64,000 nucleotides of DNA from Sphingobacterium sp. UBA7855. GTDB lineage: Bacteria; Bacteroidota; Bacteroidia; Sphingobacteriales; Sphingobacteriaceae. The notes below the pieces were generated by a model. The model was not told the DNA's origin. It ran no database searches and saw nothing but the letters and a program-made list of their open reading frames with translations. Positions within the stretch are counted from its first letter, which is position 1; every line of letters begins with the position of its first letter. The position numbers and the translations under genes are program-made. This document shows positions 1 through 8,651 of this stretch, piece by piece. The stretch is taken from assembly GCA_002500745.1 (NCBI GenBank), contig DLST01000014.1, forward strand, positions 85,681 to 149,680. Reading direction: 5' to 3'.

Positions 1-495
1 TCCTTTTTTACTTTTCAAGTGTTACGTTTATCAGGAACATCACATGTTACAATGTGTTTTTTCTTTCAGGTAATTTATACGGATTTTTATTTTACAGGTA
101 TCCATTAATTTGGTGAAATGTACATTAGGGATGATGTTAAGTTGGCTTTAAATTCCTATGAATTTATTATTAAAAATATATGAACCAAAGATTGTAAATA
201 GCTATTATTTTGGTTAATTTAGATCAGCACCTTAGGAAGCGGGAAGTAGCAAGTTTACACGTCTTTTGGTTCTTTTTTTTAAATAAATTTGGAATGTTAA
301 TAATTATTTTTAGAGATCAATTTTAGCGCTAGTTTTCCACAATTTTACACTGTAAATTTCTGATATATAAGATCTTATTAATTATTTTTTATTTTAGTTT
401 TTTAGCTGATTTTTTTTTGTCATCTTCGTTCTCAGAGAAAGTTATCAACATATTTTTTGTCGCGTATTGTAAATCAACTTATTAACAATTTTAGA
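1..495. other. dnaA upstream region, possible origin area
   Basis: This AT-rich stretch has no convincing gene. It holds one exact match to the DnaA-box pattern TTWTNCACA (TTTTCCACA, 333-341) and one single-mismatch box (TTATCAACA, 442-450), plus a short palindrome TTTACA-C-TGTAAA at 344-356. Long T-runs and A/T-only segments are compatible with an unwinding region. Two boxes are few for an origin, so either oriC extends left of the window or it lies elsewhere. The position beside dnaA is the main argument; the call is tentative. Confidence 0.3.
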
Positions 496-1920
496 ATGGA
501 AAAAACGTATTCAAGTGTCTGGAATAATTGTCTTTCGATTATCAAAGATAATATACCAGCACAAAGTTTCAAGACCTGGTTTGAACCTGTGAAAGCAGTC
601 CGTTTAGAAGGTGACGTTTTGACTATTCAAGTGCCTAGCTTATTTTTTTATGAGTGGCTAGAAGAACACTATGTAGGAATTCTTCGCAAGACCGTAAAGA
701 AATTTTTAGGAGAACAAGGTAGATTGGAATACAATATTGTAGTAGAGAAGTCTTCAGCTTCTCATCCTTATACGACTAATCTTCCATCGAATGGCAATGG
801 AGCAGAGGGGAAAAGGCAATCGATCCCTGTACCGGTATCTTTAAATAGAGATATCAAAAATCCATTTGTTATTCCTGGATTGAAAAAATTGCAGGTTGAT
901 CCGCAATTGAATCAAAACTATACATTCGAAAATTTTATCGAAGGTGAATGTAACCGTCTTGCACGATCAGCAGGATATGCTGTGGCAAATAAGCCTGGTG
1001 GTACTTCATTCAATCCTTTGATGATTTATGGAGATGTTGGTTTAGGAAAGACACACCTTGCTCAAGCAATCGGAAATGAGATCAAAAGAAATCTTCCCGA
1101 TAAGCTGGTCATTTATGTGTCGTGTGAGAAATTCTGTCAACAGTTTGTGGATTCATTGAAAAATAATACAATCAATGATTTCGTCAACTTTTATCAGGCA
1201 ATGGATGTCATTATTATGGATGATGTACACAACTTTGCAGGTAAAGAAAAAACACAGGATATCTTTTTCCATATTTTTAATCATTTGCATCAATCTGGTA
1301 AGCAGATTATTTTGACTTCAGACAAAGCACCTAAAGATTTGGCTGGTTTGGAGGAGCGTCTGCTTAGTCGTTTTAAATGGGGATTATCTGCAGATATTCA
1401 GATTCCGGATCTTGAGACAAGGATGGCAATTTTGAAGAAGAAGATGTATTCCGATGGTATTGACTTACCAGAAAATGTCGTTGAATATGTCGCCACACAG
1501 ATCGATAACAGTGTTCGTGAATTAGAGGGAGCAATGGTTTCACTTTTGGCTCAGTCTACATTGAACAAGAAAGAGATCGATTTGGGGTTAGCAAAATCGA
1601 TGTTGAAGAATTTTGTAAAGAATACACACAAAGAAATTTCAATGGATTTTATTCAAAAATTAGTTTGTGAGTATTTTGAAGTTCCTGTGGATATGGTAAA
1701 GTCGAAAGTTAGAAAGCGGGAAATCGTGCAGGCCAGGCAAATTTCGATGTATTTAGCAAAGGCACATACCAAATCTTCACTCAAATCGATCGGAGCATTC
1801 TTCGGAGGAAGAGATCACTCCACTGTTATTTATGCCTGTCAAACCGTAGAGGATTTAATTGAAACTGACAAGAAATTTAAAACTTACGTGAGTGACATTA
1901 TGAAAAAGTTAAAATCTTAA
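496..1920 (+). CDS. dnaA: Chromosomal replication initiator protein DnaA
   Basis: DnaA is the AAA+ ATPase that binds DnaA boxes, melts the origin and recruits the replicative helicase. The 474-residue product has the N-terminal helicase-interaction domain, a variable linker near residues 90-120, the Walker A motif GDVGLGKTH near residue 180, a Walker B motif MDDVH near 242, and the C-terminal box-binding signature GGRDHSTVIYA near 440. The frame is open from a TTG at 457, but the ATG at 496 gives the family N-terminus MEKTYSSVW, so I start there. The gene stands alone and ends at a strong terminator; dnaN is about 5 kb downstream rather than adjacent. Confidence 0.97.
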   Translation: MEKTYSSVWNNCLSIIKDNIPAQSFKTWFEPVKAVRLEGDVLTIQVPSLFFYEWLEEHYVGILRKTVKKFLGEQGRLEYNIVVEKSSASHPYTTNLPSNGNGAEGKRQSIPVPVSLNRDIKNPFVIPGLKKLQVDPQLNQNYTFENFIEGECNRLARSAGYAVANKPGGTSFNPLMIYGDVGLGKTHLAQAIGNEIKRNLPDKLVIYVSCEKFCQQFVDSLKNNTINDFVNFYQAMDVIIMDDVHNFAGKEKTQDIFFHIFNHLHQSGKQIILTSDKAPKDLAGLEERLLSRFKWGLSADIQIPDLETRMAILKKKMYSDGIDLPENVVEYVATQIDNSVRELEGAMVSLLAQSTLNKKEIDLGLAKSMLKNFVKNTHKEISMDFIQKLVCEYFEVPVDMVKSKVRKREIVQARQISMYLAKAHTKSSLKSIGAFFGGRDHSTVIYACQTVEDLIETDKKFKTYVSDIMKKLKS

Positions 1921-1940
1921 TGTCGATTACTTTAAGTAGA

Positions 1941-1983
1941 AGCAGAAAGGGCTATCCTAAATGGATAGCCCTTTCTGCTTTTT
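1941..1983 (+). terminator. Rho-independent terminator of dnaA
   Basis: A perfect 17-bp stem (1941-1957 with 1963-1979) closes a TAAAT loop and runs into a T-tract. It lies 20 nt after the dnaA stop and before the convergent Spy-like gene. Confidence 0.9.
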
Positions 1984-2013
1984 ACCCCAAAGACCTGTCT
2001 TTCATTGAAAACT

Positions 2014-2379
2014 CTAGCGTTTAGACATTCTTTCTTTCATTTTTTCTTGTTGTTCATCAAATAACTTAACTTGTTCAGGAGTTAGCCATGATTTGATCTT
2101 AGCAGCTTGCATTTCTTGAAGTTGCTTAAATTTCTCCATATTCGCTTTTCTATCCCCACCATCATTTCTTAGTGTAGCCCGTTGTTGAGCCTGACTTAGC
2201 GTAAGGTTATAGATAGAATCTTTTTGGGTTTGATTGAGGCTTAATAATTTGTCTAAATGCTCTACGCGCATTTTAGCCTGTTCTTCTGGACTACGTTGCT
2301 GACGCTGTTGAGCAAAAACAACACCTGTAGCGCTTAAAAATAAACATGCTACTGCCATTAAAATTTTCTTTTTCATCAT
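2014..2379 (-). CDS. Small secreted Spy/CpxP-like protein
   Basis: The 121-residue product starts with a signal peptide (KKK, then a hydrophobic stretch ending near VVFAQ at residues 22-24). The mature part is highly charged and helical, rich in Gln, Lys and Glu, with the recurring elements SPEEQAKMRVEHL and LTPEQVKLFDEQQEK. This resembles the periplasmic Spy/CpxP-like or DUF4890-type proteins of Bacteroidota, which are associated with envelope stress, but I see no catalytic motif. It is convergent with dnaA and separated by about 140 bp from lpxK. Family assignment is by general resemblance; the function is unknown. Confidence 0.7.
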   Translation of the reverse strand: MMKKKILMAVACLFLSATGVVFAQQRQQRSPEEQAKMRVEHLDKLLSLNQTQKDSIYNLTLSQAQQRATLRNDGGDRKANMEKFKQLQEMQAAKIKSWLTPEQVKLFDEQQEKMKERMSKR

Positions 2380-2522
2380 TTATATAGTTTATATCACGTG
2401 TGCTTGTCGTGGCACAATCATTTGTTCATCAAAGAGCGAGAAGAACTTTTGAGCTTCTCCGCTTTCATATAGAATATAAATTTGATGAAAAGGTTTAGTA
2501 TAGCAGCTGCTCTTAACAAAAT

Positions 2523-3572
2523 TTAAGGTTGATTAACACTTTGAGCCACTGCATCATGCAGTCTCTTACAAAACAACTTCTGTTGGAGCGTGTCGTGAAA
2601 CCGAAGTCCGATCGGTAAGTAAACCAGATGAATAGCAGTAAAGTATTTTCTAAAAGGTTTTAAACGTTGAAAGTCTTTTTCAGTTGTCAATATGATTTTG
2701 TTGCTACTCGTCGAACTGTGGTATGATTTTACAATTTTATTAATATCAGATTCGTTAAAGGAATGGTGATCTCCAAAGGAAATGTGTTGGATAACATTTG
2801 CTTGTTTTTGGAGATAATCTACTAAAGGTTCTGGTTTGGCAATACCAGTAACCAAAATAATGTCTTTGCCTTTAATATCGACTACACTTCCCTTACTATC
2901 GATAGGTTCAAGATAGTCAATATAGCTAAATACGATTAATGCTTCTTTGTTATAATACCTGATTTTCTTCTCTATTTGTCTTTTGTCTTCGGTCGGCAGT
3001 TCAATTGGACATTTCGTAATGGCTATGATCTGCGCTCGTTTTGCCTCAACAAGCAAATCTCTAAAATTTCCTGTGGGAAATACGAGCATAGGATATGAAA
3101 ACGATAGAAAATCAAATAATAATATATTGAAGAGCGGTGATAATTTTCGATGCTGATACGCATCGTCCAATATAACGAGTTGATGAGTGGACTCAAGTTT
3201 TTCAATTCCGGTGCAACGATCCTCACAAACCGCAACTGTAATATCTGGAAATTTATTTTTGAATTGTAAGGGCTCATCGCCGACATCCATGGCCACTGAA
3301 TCCGTCTGTACGAGATAAAAACCTTTTGTACGACGTCCATATCCTCGGCTGAGAATAGCTGTTTTATAGTGACTCTTAAGGATAGAAACCACAAATTCAG
3401 TCATTGGGCTTTTCCCTGTTCCCCCTACGGCAAGATTTCCTATAACAACAGTTGGAATATTGAAAGAGCGCGACACAAGCAGCTTATGATCATATAATCT
3501 ATTTCTTATCCAGACTACCACGGTATAGATCATCGTAAAAGGAAATAATAGATATCGTAATAAGGTTATCAT
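2523..3572 (-). CDS. lpxK: Tetraacyldisaccharide 4'-kinase LpxK
   Basis: LpxK phosphorylates the 4' position of the tetraacyldisaccharide 1-phosphate to give lipid IVA, late in lipid A synthesis, at the inner face of the cytoplasmic membrane. The 349-residue product has an N-terminal hydrophobic helix (about residues 1-22), the P-loop variant GGTGKSP near residue 50 and the SRGYGRR segment after it, all typical of LpxK. Its ATG overlaps the gldH stop codon by 4 nt (ATGA), so it is probably translated by coupling from a gldH-lpxK transcript. Confidence 0.95.
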   Translation of the reverse strand: MITLLRYLLFPFTMIYTVVVWIRNRLYDHKLLVSRSFNIPTVVIGNLAVGGTGKSPMTEFVVSILKSHYKTAILSRGYGRRTKGFYLVQTDSVAMDVGDEPLQFKNKFPDITVAVCEDRCTGIEKLESTHQLVILDDAYQHRKLSPLFNILLFDFLSFSYPMLVFPTGNFRDLLVEAKRAQIIAITKCPIELPTEDKRQIEKKIRYYNKEALIVFSYIDYLEPIDSKGSVVDIKGKDIILVTGIAKPEPLVDYLQKQANVIQHISFGDHHSFNESDINKIVKSYHSSTSSNKIILTTEKDFQRLKPFRKYFTAIHLVYLPIGLRFHDTLQQKLFCKRLHDAVAQSVNQP

Positions 3573-4039
3573 TTTGGAACAACGGTTAGCCCTACATCTG
3601 TAATTTCTTTCAACGGATTCTGTTTCATGTGCTGTTCGATAGCAATAGTATAAGTTCCTGTATCCGGAAATAGGTAATCTGTATGGATGACGGATTGATT
3701 ATTGTACAAGCTGCCGGAAGATTTTCCTATCCATTTTCCATCAGCATTGGCCATTTTTATTTCTTTACGAAAAGTGTATTGCTTTTTATCTGGACCTAGT
3801 TGATAAATAAGTACAAAAAGATTGGAATAGGCATATTCTGGCGTATGACGGACATCCATCAATACATCATATCGTTTATTTTTGTCGGCGATATGAAATT
3901 GAAAACTGGGCAATGATGTATTTAGCCAAGCTTTATTACCAATAGGTTTATTTTCATTTATAACAAACGGTTGGTCACAAGAATACCCTATGCCAATACA
4001 TAACAAACCAAGGAGGAGAGGAGTGCGTTTGAGTTTCAT
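3569..4039 (-). CDS. gldH: Gliding motility lipoprotein GldH
   Basis: The 156-residue product has a lipoprotein signal with lipobox ending in YSC (Cys about residue 21), followed by a beta-rich domain with the GldH-like segments FVLIYQLGP and YLFPDTGTYTIAIEQ. GldH is a Bacteroidota lipoprotein needed for gliding in Flavobacterium; homologues are also common in non-gliding Bacteroidota, where the role is unclear. It is upstream of and coupled to lpxK and downstream of a hairpin that separates it from ricT. No other gliding or type IX secretion genes are in the window. Confidence 0.85.
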   Translation of the reverse strand: MKLKRTPLLLGLLCIGIGYSCDQPFVINENKPIGNKAWLNTSLPSFQFHIADKNKRYDVLMDVRHTPEYAYSNLFVLIYQLGPDKKQYTFRKEIKMANADGKWIGKSSGSLYNNQSVIHTDYLFPDTGTYTIAIEQHMKQNPLKEITDVGLTVVPK

Positions 4040-4051
4040 GTCTATTTATAT

Positions 4052-4093
4052 AAAAGAATATGCCTAATGGGTTAAAATTAGGCATATTCTTTT
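4052..4093 (-). terminator. Hairpin between ricT and gldH
   Basis: A perfect 17-bp inverted repeat (4052-4068 with 4077-4093) with an 8-nt loop overlaps the ricT stop codon. Read on the minus strand it ends in TTTT, so it should end or attenuate holB-ricT transcription before gldH. Confidence 0.75.
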
Positions 4094-5468
4094 ATTCTGC
4101 TTTCGGTGTATTATTGTTATTACTGCCTTTGTTTTTATTCCGATGACGATTGAAACGCTTTTTGGGCCTATTATTAGCCCCTTCTTTGCTGTCTTTATTC
4201 GCGATTGGGCTAACGGCATCGCTTGCTACCTGAGGTTTACCACTTTGTTTTGATGTACTCTGTTCGGGTTTTTCAGCTTTTTGTCCAGTCTTATTTTCAG
4301 GTTTACCGGTATTGCTTTTGGATTTTCTCTTTTTCTTTCTTTTATTTCGATCATCAAGTCGGGTTAAGCTATCCTGTCCGACTACATTCTCGTAATCGTG
4401 CTTGATATTTTTTTCTTCTTTGATTTCATCAGTATCCATTACACTTGAAATTGCTTCCGGTTTAATGCCCTGCTTATTCATTTCTACAAATTCTCTGACT
4501 TGTTGAACGGGTAATGCAATCCAATTTTCTGCTCCAGGAAAAGAGAACCACATCAGTTTTTTGAAGATATCAGTTTTTTGAAGATATGCGACTCCTTTTA
4601 GCGTTTCGATGCGGTCTATGTTATTAGGAATATCCTTAAGTGCATCCATATAGCTATCCAATTCATAATTGAGGCAACATTTTAATTTTCCGCATTGTCC
4701 TGCTAGCTTCAATGTATTCAGGGATAAGTTTTGATAACGTGCAGCCGATGTGGATACCGTTTTGAAATCTGTTAGCCAGGTTGAACAGCAGAGTTCACGT
4801 CCGCATGAACCAATACCACCAAGGCGACTGGCTTCTTGTCGCATACCGATCTGGCGCATTTCAATGCGTATCCTAAACGCTTCAGCCATTTTTTTAATGA
4901 GCTCGCGGAAATCTACACGACCCTCAGCAGTATAATAGAAGGTAGCCTTCGTTTTATCCCCCTGATAATCGACATCGGATATTTTCATCGATAAACCCAA
5001 ATCCAGCGCGAGTTTGCGCGCCTTGTGCATGGTTTCCCATTCGAGATCTTTTGCCGCGTTATACTTCTCAACATCAACCTCATTAGGCTTCCGATAGATT
5101 TTTTTTGTCACCATCTCAGGGGTAACATTATTCTTTTTGAGCTGTAGTCTAACCAATTCACCCGTTAAGGAGACATGGCCGACATCATAGCCCCCTGTAG
5201 AGGGCTCAACAACAACCATCTCACCCATTTCAAGGTAGATATTGTCTACATTAATAAAGAAATCTTTTCGCGATCCCTTAAATCGTACTTCGACGATATT
5301 AAATGGTTTATAGTTTGAAGGCATATCCATATCGGAAAGCCAGTCATATACATCTAATTTATTACATCCGCTAGTCATGCAAGAGCCATTGTTCTGACAT
5401 CCTGCCGGTGTACCATTTACCGTGGTAGTACCGCAACCTCCGCCGGATGAGCAACTGCCACATCCCAT
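4092..5468 (-). CDS. ricT: PSP1/RicT family protein with Cys-rich N-terminus
   Basis: The 458-residue product contains a PSP1 C-terminal domain, recognisable by the Cys segments GIGSCGRELCCSTWL and CGKLKCCLNYE and by the RIEMRQIG strand. RicT (YaaT) in Bacillus is part of the RicAFT complex, which binds [4Fe-4S] clusters and affects RNA processing. This copy has a Gly/Ser/Cys-rich start with six Cys in the first 35 residues (3, 6, 12, 24, 30, 35) and a basic, low-complexity tail from about residue 370, rich in Lys, Arg and Asn, that looks like a nucleic-acid-binding tail. It follows holB by only 6 bp, the same pairing seen in Firmicutes. The molecular role here is inferred. Confidence 0.85.
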   Translation of the reverse strand: MGCGSCSSGGGCGTTTVNGTPAGCQNNGSCMTSGCNKLDVYDWLSDMDMPSNYKPFNIVEVRFKGSRKDFFINVDNIYLEMGEMVVVEPSTGGYDVGHVSLTGELVRLQLKKNNVTPEMVTKKIYRKPNEVDVEKYNAAKDLEWETMHKARKLALDLGLSMKISDVDYQGDKTKATFYYTAEGRVDFRELIKKMAEAFRIRIEMRQIGMRQEASRLGGIGSCGRELCCSTWLTDFKTVSTSAARYQNLSLNTLKLAGQCGKLKCCLNYELDSYMDALKDIPNNIDRIETLKGVAYLQKTDIFKKLMWFSFPGAENWIALPVQQVREFVEMNKQGIKPEAISSVMDTDEIKEEKNIKHDYENVVGQDSLTRLDDRNKRKKKRKSKSNTGKPENKTGQKAEKPEQSTSKQSGKPQVASDAVSPIANKDSKEGANNRPKKRFNRHRNKNKGSNNNNTPKAE

Positions 5469-5474
5469 AGTTTT

Positions 5475-6620
5475 CTATATTATATATTGAGTTCCTTTCG
5501 GAAACGTTTTGTACTTGTATATTAATGTTAACTGCAAAGATAAATCTAAAAATAATATTTTGGGATTTGCATTTCTTTCTATAAAATAATGTGTTTCCTC
5601 CAATAGATTTATAGTTGCTTCAATTTGTTCAAGGGTATAATGTACGGCAAATTTCTGAACAAAATCCAGTTCTTTCGCCGGTAAGAATACGAGATTGGAA
5701 AGCCCCTCTTTGATCAATATGATTTGACGCATCATACTGATTGCATAAAAAAGAAAGCTTTTTTGGTTTTCTCGACCAATTTTTGATAGCTCTTCTTCCA
5801 CCAAGGAAATCATATTGGTCCCAGCATCCGAGACGATAAAACGAAGCCAGTTTACTAAAATACCAAAATGATTATTAGTTTGCGCGTGCAATAGGTTCAT
5901 TGCTTCCTGAAGATTTCCATCTGCAATAAAAGCAATTTCTGCTGCCTCTTGATCTGAAAGCTGATGTACATTCTTTAGATGCAGCGTGACCTCACTATGA
6001 TCTAATTTTTTAATCTTGACCAATTGTGTGCGCGATATGATTGTATTTAATATTTTGTCCTGATTTTCTGCAACGAGGATAAAGAGCGTCTTTTCGGGTG
6101 GTTCTTCGATCAGCTTCAATAAGGCATTGCCTTGCGTATCGAGGTATTCAGGAAGCCACATAATTAAAACCTTATAATCAGCTTCAAAAGATTTGAGACT
6201 TAACTTCTTGATAATAGCATGAGCTTCGGCAATATTGATATTGACTTGTTTGTTGTCTGCATCCAATCGGCTGCGCCAATACTCCAATCCCATGTATGGA
6301 TTGGATAAAAAGGATTTTCTCCACTTGTCTGCATAATCCGTTGCTGTGTCTTCCTTGTGTTTGGCTATAAAAGGGTACGACATATGTAGATCGGGATGGA
6401 TCAGCTTGTTATATTTTCTACAAGAGGGGCATTCGCCACAACTATCGGTTTCCTGTCGATTTTCGCAATTTAAAAACTGCGCATACGCATAGGCTAAAGC
6501 AAGACTGCCCGAACCTTCGGGACCAAGAAATAATTGCGCATGACTCACACGATTTTCCTTAACCGTGCGAACTAAATGTTCTTTGATGTCTTTATGCCCA
6601 ATGATCTCTTTAAACTGCAT
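5475..6620 (-). CDS. holB: DNA polymerase III delta' subunit
   Basis: The delta' subunit is part of the clamp loader that places DnaN on DNA. The 381-residue product has the clamp-loader AAA+ fold: GPEGSGSLALAYA replaces a true Walker A motif (no Lys, as is usual for delta'), a zinc module with C-x2-C-x2-C (CGECPSC near residue 61) follows, and LLKLIEEPPE and a terminal ISRTQ (sensor 1 SRC-like) are present. It is first in a minus-strand holB-ricT unit, divergent from dnaN, so two replisome genes share this upstream region. Confidence 0.92.
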   Translation of the reverse strand: MQFKEIIGHKDIKEHLVRTVKENRVSHAQLFLGPEGSGSLALAYAYAQFLNCENRQETDSCGECPSCRKYNKLIHPDLHMSYPFIAKHKEDTATDYADKWRKSFLSNPYMGLEYWRSRLDADNKQVNINIAEAHAIIKKLSLKSFEADYKVLIMWLPEYLDTQGNALLKLIEEPPEKTLFILVAENQDKILNTIISRTQLVKIKKLDHSEVTLHLKNVHQLSDQEAAEIAFIADGNLQEAMNLLHAQTNNHFGILVNWLRFIVSDAGTNMISLVEEELSKIGRENQKSFLFYAISMMRQIILIKEGLSNLVFLPAKELDFVQKFAVHYTLEQIEATINLLEETHYFIERNANPKILFLDLSLQLTLIYKYKTFPKGTQYII

Positions 6621-6637
6621 ACAATACCGCTATTATA

Positions 6638-6645
6638 CAAATGTA
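6638..6645 (-). promoter_or_regulatory. Candidate -7 box for holB-ricT
   Basis: TACATTTG on the minus strand exactly fits the Bacteroidota -7 element TAnnTTTG and lies 17 bp before the holB ATG. No good TTTG -33 element is seen at the usual distance. Confidence 0.45.
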
Positions 6646-6829
6646 ATAAATATTGTGATTTATCCGGCCGAATTTGCTTTCTATCCTTGTGTTGCTGTGC
6701 TTATTGATTGAAATACAAATGCTTATTTGAGCCACTGAAATCTGTTGATGTGGAAAGAAAGCAGCCTATAAAACTGAAAAATATTGATTAATTTGTGTAT
6801 TATTGCACATAATAATTAGTATTCAGGAA

Positions 6830-7951
6830 ATGAGATTCATTGTATCAACATCAATTTTATTAAAGCAGTTACAAGCTATCAATGGCGCGTCCAGTACAAG
6901 TACTGTTTTGCCTATCTTGGAAAACTTTCTTTTTGAAATAAAAGACAATAACTTGACTATTTCGGCTACAGATCTGCAAACAAGTATGGTTACTTCTTTA
7001 CAGATCGAAGCAAAAGAAGAAGGAAGAGTAGCCATGCCTTCGAAGATATTGATTGAGACATTAAAAACCTTGCCGGATCAACCTGTTGCATTTTCAGTAG
7101 ACATGAATACTTTGGCTATTGAGATCAGTGCGGGTGATGGAAAATATAAATTGAGTGGAGAAAATGCGGACGATTTTCCTAAAATTCCTTCCATCGATAA
7201 TGGTTCGGTTATTCAGATGCCAGCACCGATCTTGTCAGAAGCTATCAGTAAAACGATCTTTGCCGTCAGTAACGACGAATTGAGACCAGCTATGTCTGGT
7301 GTATTGGTGCAATTGGCAGAAAAAAATGTCACGTTTGTTTCTACTGATGCGCATAAATTGGTGCGTTACTCGAGAACGGATATTGGTGCTGAGAAGCCTG
7401 CGTCCCTTATTTTACCGAAAAAGGCACTTTCATTGCTTAAATCGTCACTACCATCCGATGATGTTACCGTATCGATAGAATATAATCAAACCAATGCGTT
7501 CTTTAGCTTTGGCAATATTAATTTGATCTGTCGTTTAATCGATGAACGTTATCCAGATTATGCAGCTGTGATTCCTCAAGTTAATCCTAACAAATTGACC
7601 GTAGATCGATTATTGTTTTTAAATACCTTAAGACGCGTGGTGATTTTTGCTAATAAAACCACACATCAGGTGCGCTTGAAGATCTCGGGAAGTGAATTGC
7701 ATATATCAGCAGAAGATTTAGATTTTTCTAACGAAGCGCATGAACGTTTATCCTGTCAATTTGAAGGTGACGATATGGAAATTGGTTTTAATGCCAAGTT
7801 CCTCGTCGAGATGTTAAATAACCTGGAGAGTGAAGAAGTTGTTTTGGAAATGAGTACGCCAAATCGTGCTGGTTTATTGATTCCAGCAGTATCGGAAGAT
7901 CATGAAGATATTTTGATGTTGGTGATGCCGGTTATGTTAAACAACGCTTAA
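6830..7951 (+). CDS. dnaN: DNA polymerase III beta sliding clamp DnaN
   Basis: DnaN is the ring-shaped processivity clamp of the replicative polymerase. The 373-residue product has the three repeated clamp domains, with landmarks LPILENFLFE, DDFPKIP, the middle-domain RPAMSGVLVQL and TDAHKLVRY, and the C-terminal PNRAGLLIPA followed by LMLVMPVMLN. The frame opens at 6803, but MRFIVSTS at 6830 is the family N-terminus and gives normal length. It is divergent from holB and 13 bp ahead of a DedA gene. Confidence 0.96.
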   Translation: MRFIVSTSILLKQLQAINGASSTSTVLPILENFLFEIKDNNLTISATDLQTSMVTSLQIEAKEEGRVAMPSKILIETLKTLPDQPVAFSVDMNTLAIEISAGDGKYKLSGENADDFPKIPSIDNGSVIQMPAPILSEAISKTIFAVSNDELRPAMSGVLVQLAEKNVTFVSTDAHKLVRYSRTDIGAEKPASLILPKKALSLLKSSLPSDDVTVSIEYNQTNAFFSFGNINLICRLIDERYPDYAAVIPQVNPNKLTVDRLLFLNTLRRVVIFANKTTHQVRLKISGSELHISAEDLDFSNEAHERLSCQFEGDDMEIGFNAKFLVEMLNNLESEEVVLEMSTPNRAGLLIPAVSEDHEDILMLVMPVMLNNA

Positions 7952-7964
7952 TTTTTATCACGGT

Positions 7965-8627
7965 TTGGAACTAATTACGCATCTCATTGATTTTATTCTC
8001 CATATCGACAAACATCTGGTAGAAATAGTCAATGATTATCAGACTTGGACCTACCTTATTCTGTTTCTTATTATTTTCGTGGAAACGGGTGTGGTTGTGA
8101 TGCCTTTTTTGCCAGGAGATTCTTTATTATTTGCTGCGGGTATGCTAGCCGCACAGCCAAATGATCTCAATGTATGGCTGATGATTTTTATCTTGTTAGT
8201 AGCTGCAGTTTCGGGTGATTCCCTGAATTATTCTATCGGAAAGCATTTTGGTATGCGCCTAACAAAATTTAAACTCTTCGGTAAGCAAGTTGTCAAAGAC
8301 GAGCAGATTGCCAAAACCCATTCTTTTTATGAGAAATATGGTAGTAAAACTATCGTTATTGCGCGTTTTGTACCCATTGTTCGCACGCTAGCTCCTTTCG
8401 TTGGTGGTATTGGAAAGATGAATTATGGTACCTTCATCACTTATAACGTTGTAGGAGCGGTATTGTGGGTAGGTGGTATAACGCTTGCTGGATTTTTTTT
8501 GGGAAATATTCCTATTATACGCGAAAACTTCTCGAAGGTGGTGTTGATCATTATTTTTTTATCTGTATTGCCCATAATCTTTGAGCTAATAAAAGAAAAA
8601 ATCAAATCAAAAAAAGGAGTCTTATAA
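7965..8627 (+). CDS. DedA family membrane protein, copy 1 (TTG start)
   Basis: DedA proteins are polytopic inner-membrane proteins; several act as undecaprenyl-phosphate or phospholipid flippases tied to proton motive force. The 220-residue product shows the family signatures ETGVVVMPFLPGDSLLF, GDSLNYSIG, FYEKYGSKTIVIARFVPIVRTLAPFVGG and a C-terminal basic end. No ATG is available before residue 46; the TTG at 7965 makes the N-terminus align residue by residue with the ATG-started neighbour at 8652 (ELITHLIDFILHID against EIVSQFIDVILHID), so I accept it. Confidence 0.9.
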   Translation: MELITHLIDFILHIDKHLVEIVNDYQTWTYLILFLIIFVETGVVVMPFLPGDSLLFAAGMLAAQPNDLNVWLMIFILLVAAVSGDSLNYSIGKHFGMRLTKFKLFGKQVVKDEQIAKTHSFYEKYGSKTIVIARFVPIVRTLAPFVGGIGKMNYGTFITYNVVGAVLWVGGITLAGFFLGNIPIIRENFSKVVLIIIFLSVLPIIFELIKEKIKSKKGVL

Positions 8628-8640
8628 GACTCCTTTTTTT
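8609..8640 (+). terminator. Palindromic terminator between the dedA copies
   Basis: An 18-bp perfect palindrome (GGAGTCTTA/TAAGACTCC, 8616-8633) flanked by A-tract and T-tract contains the stop codon of the first dedA gene. It should end much of the dnaN-dedA transcript 12 bp before the second copy starts. Confidence 0.8.
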
Positions 8641-8651
8641 ATATATGGAAA

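Noticed and set aside
4223..4405. Plus-strand frame inside ricT
   Set aside because: It lies entirely within the strongly supported minus-strand gene and has no family resemblance.
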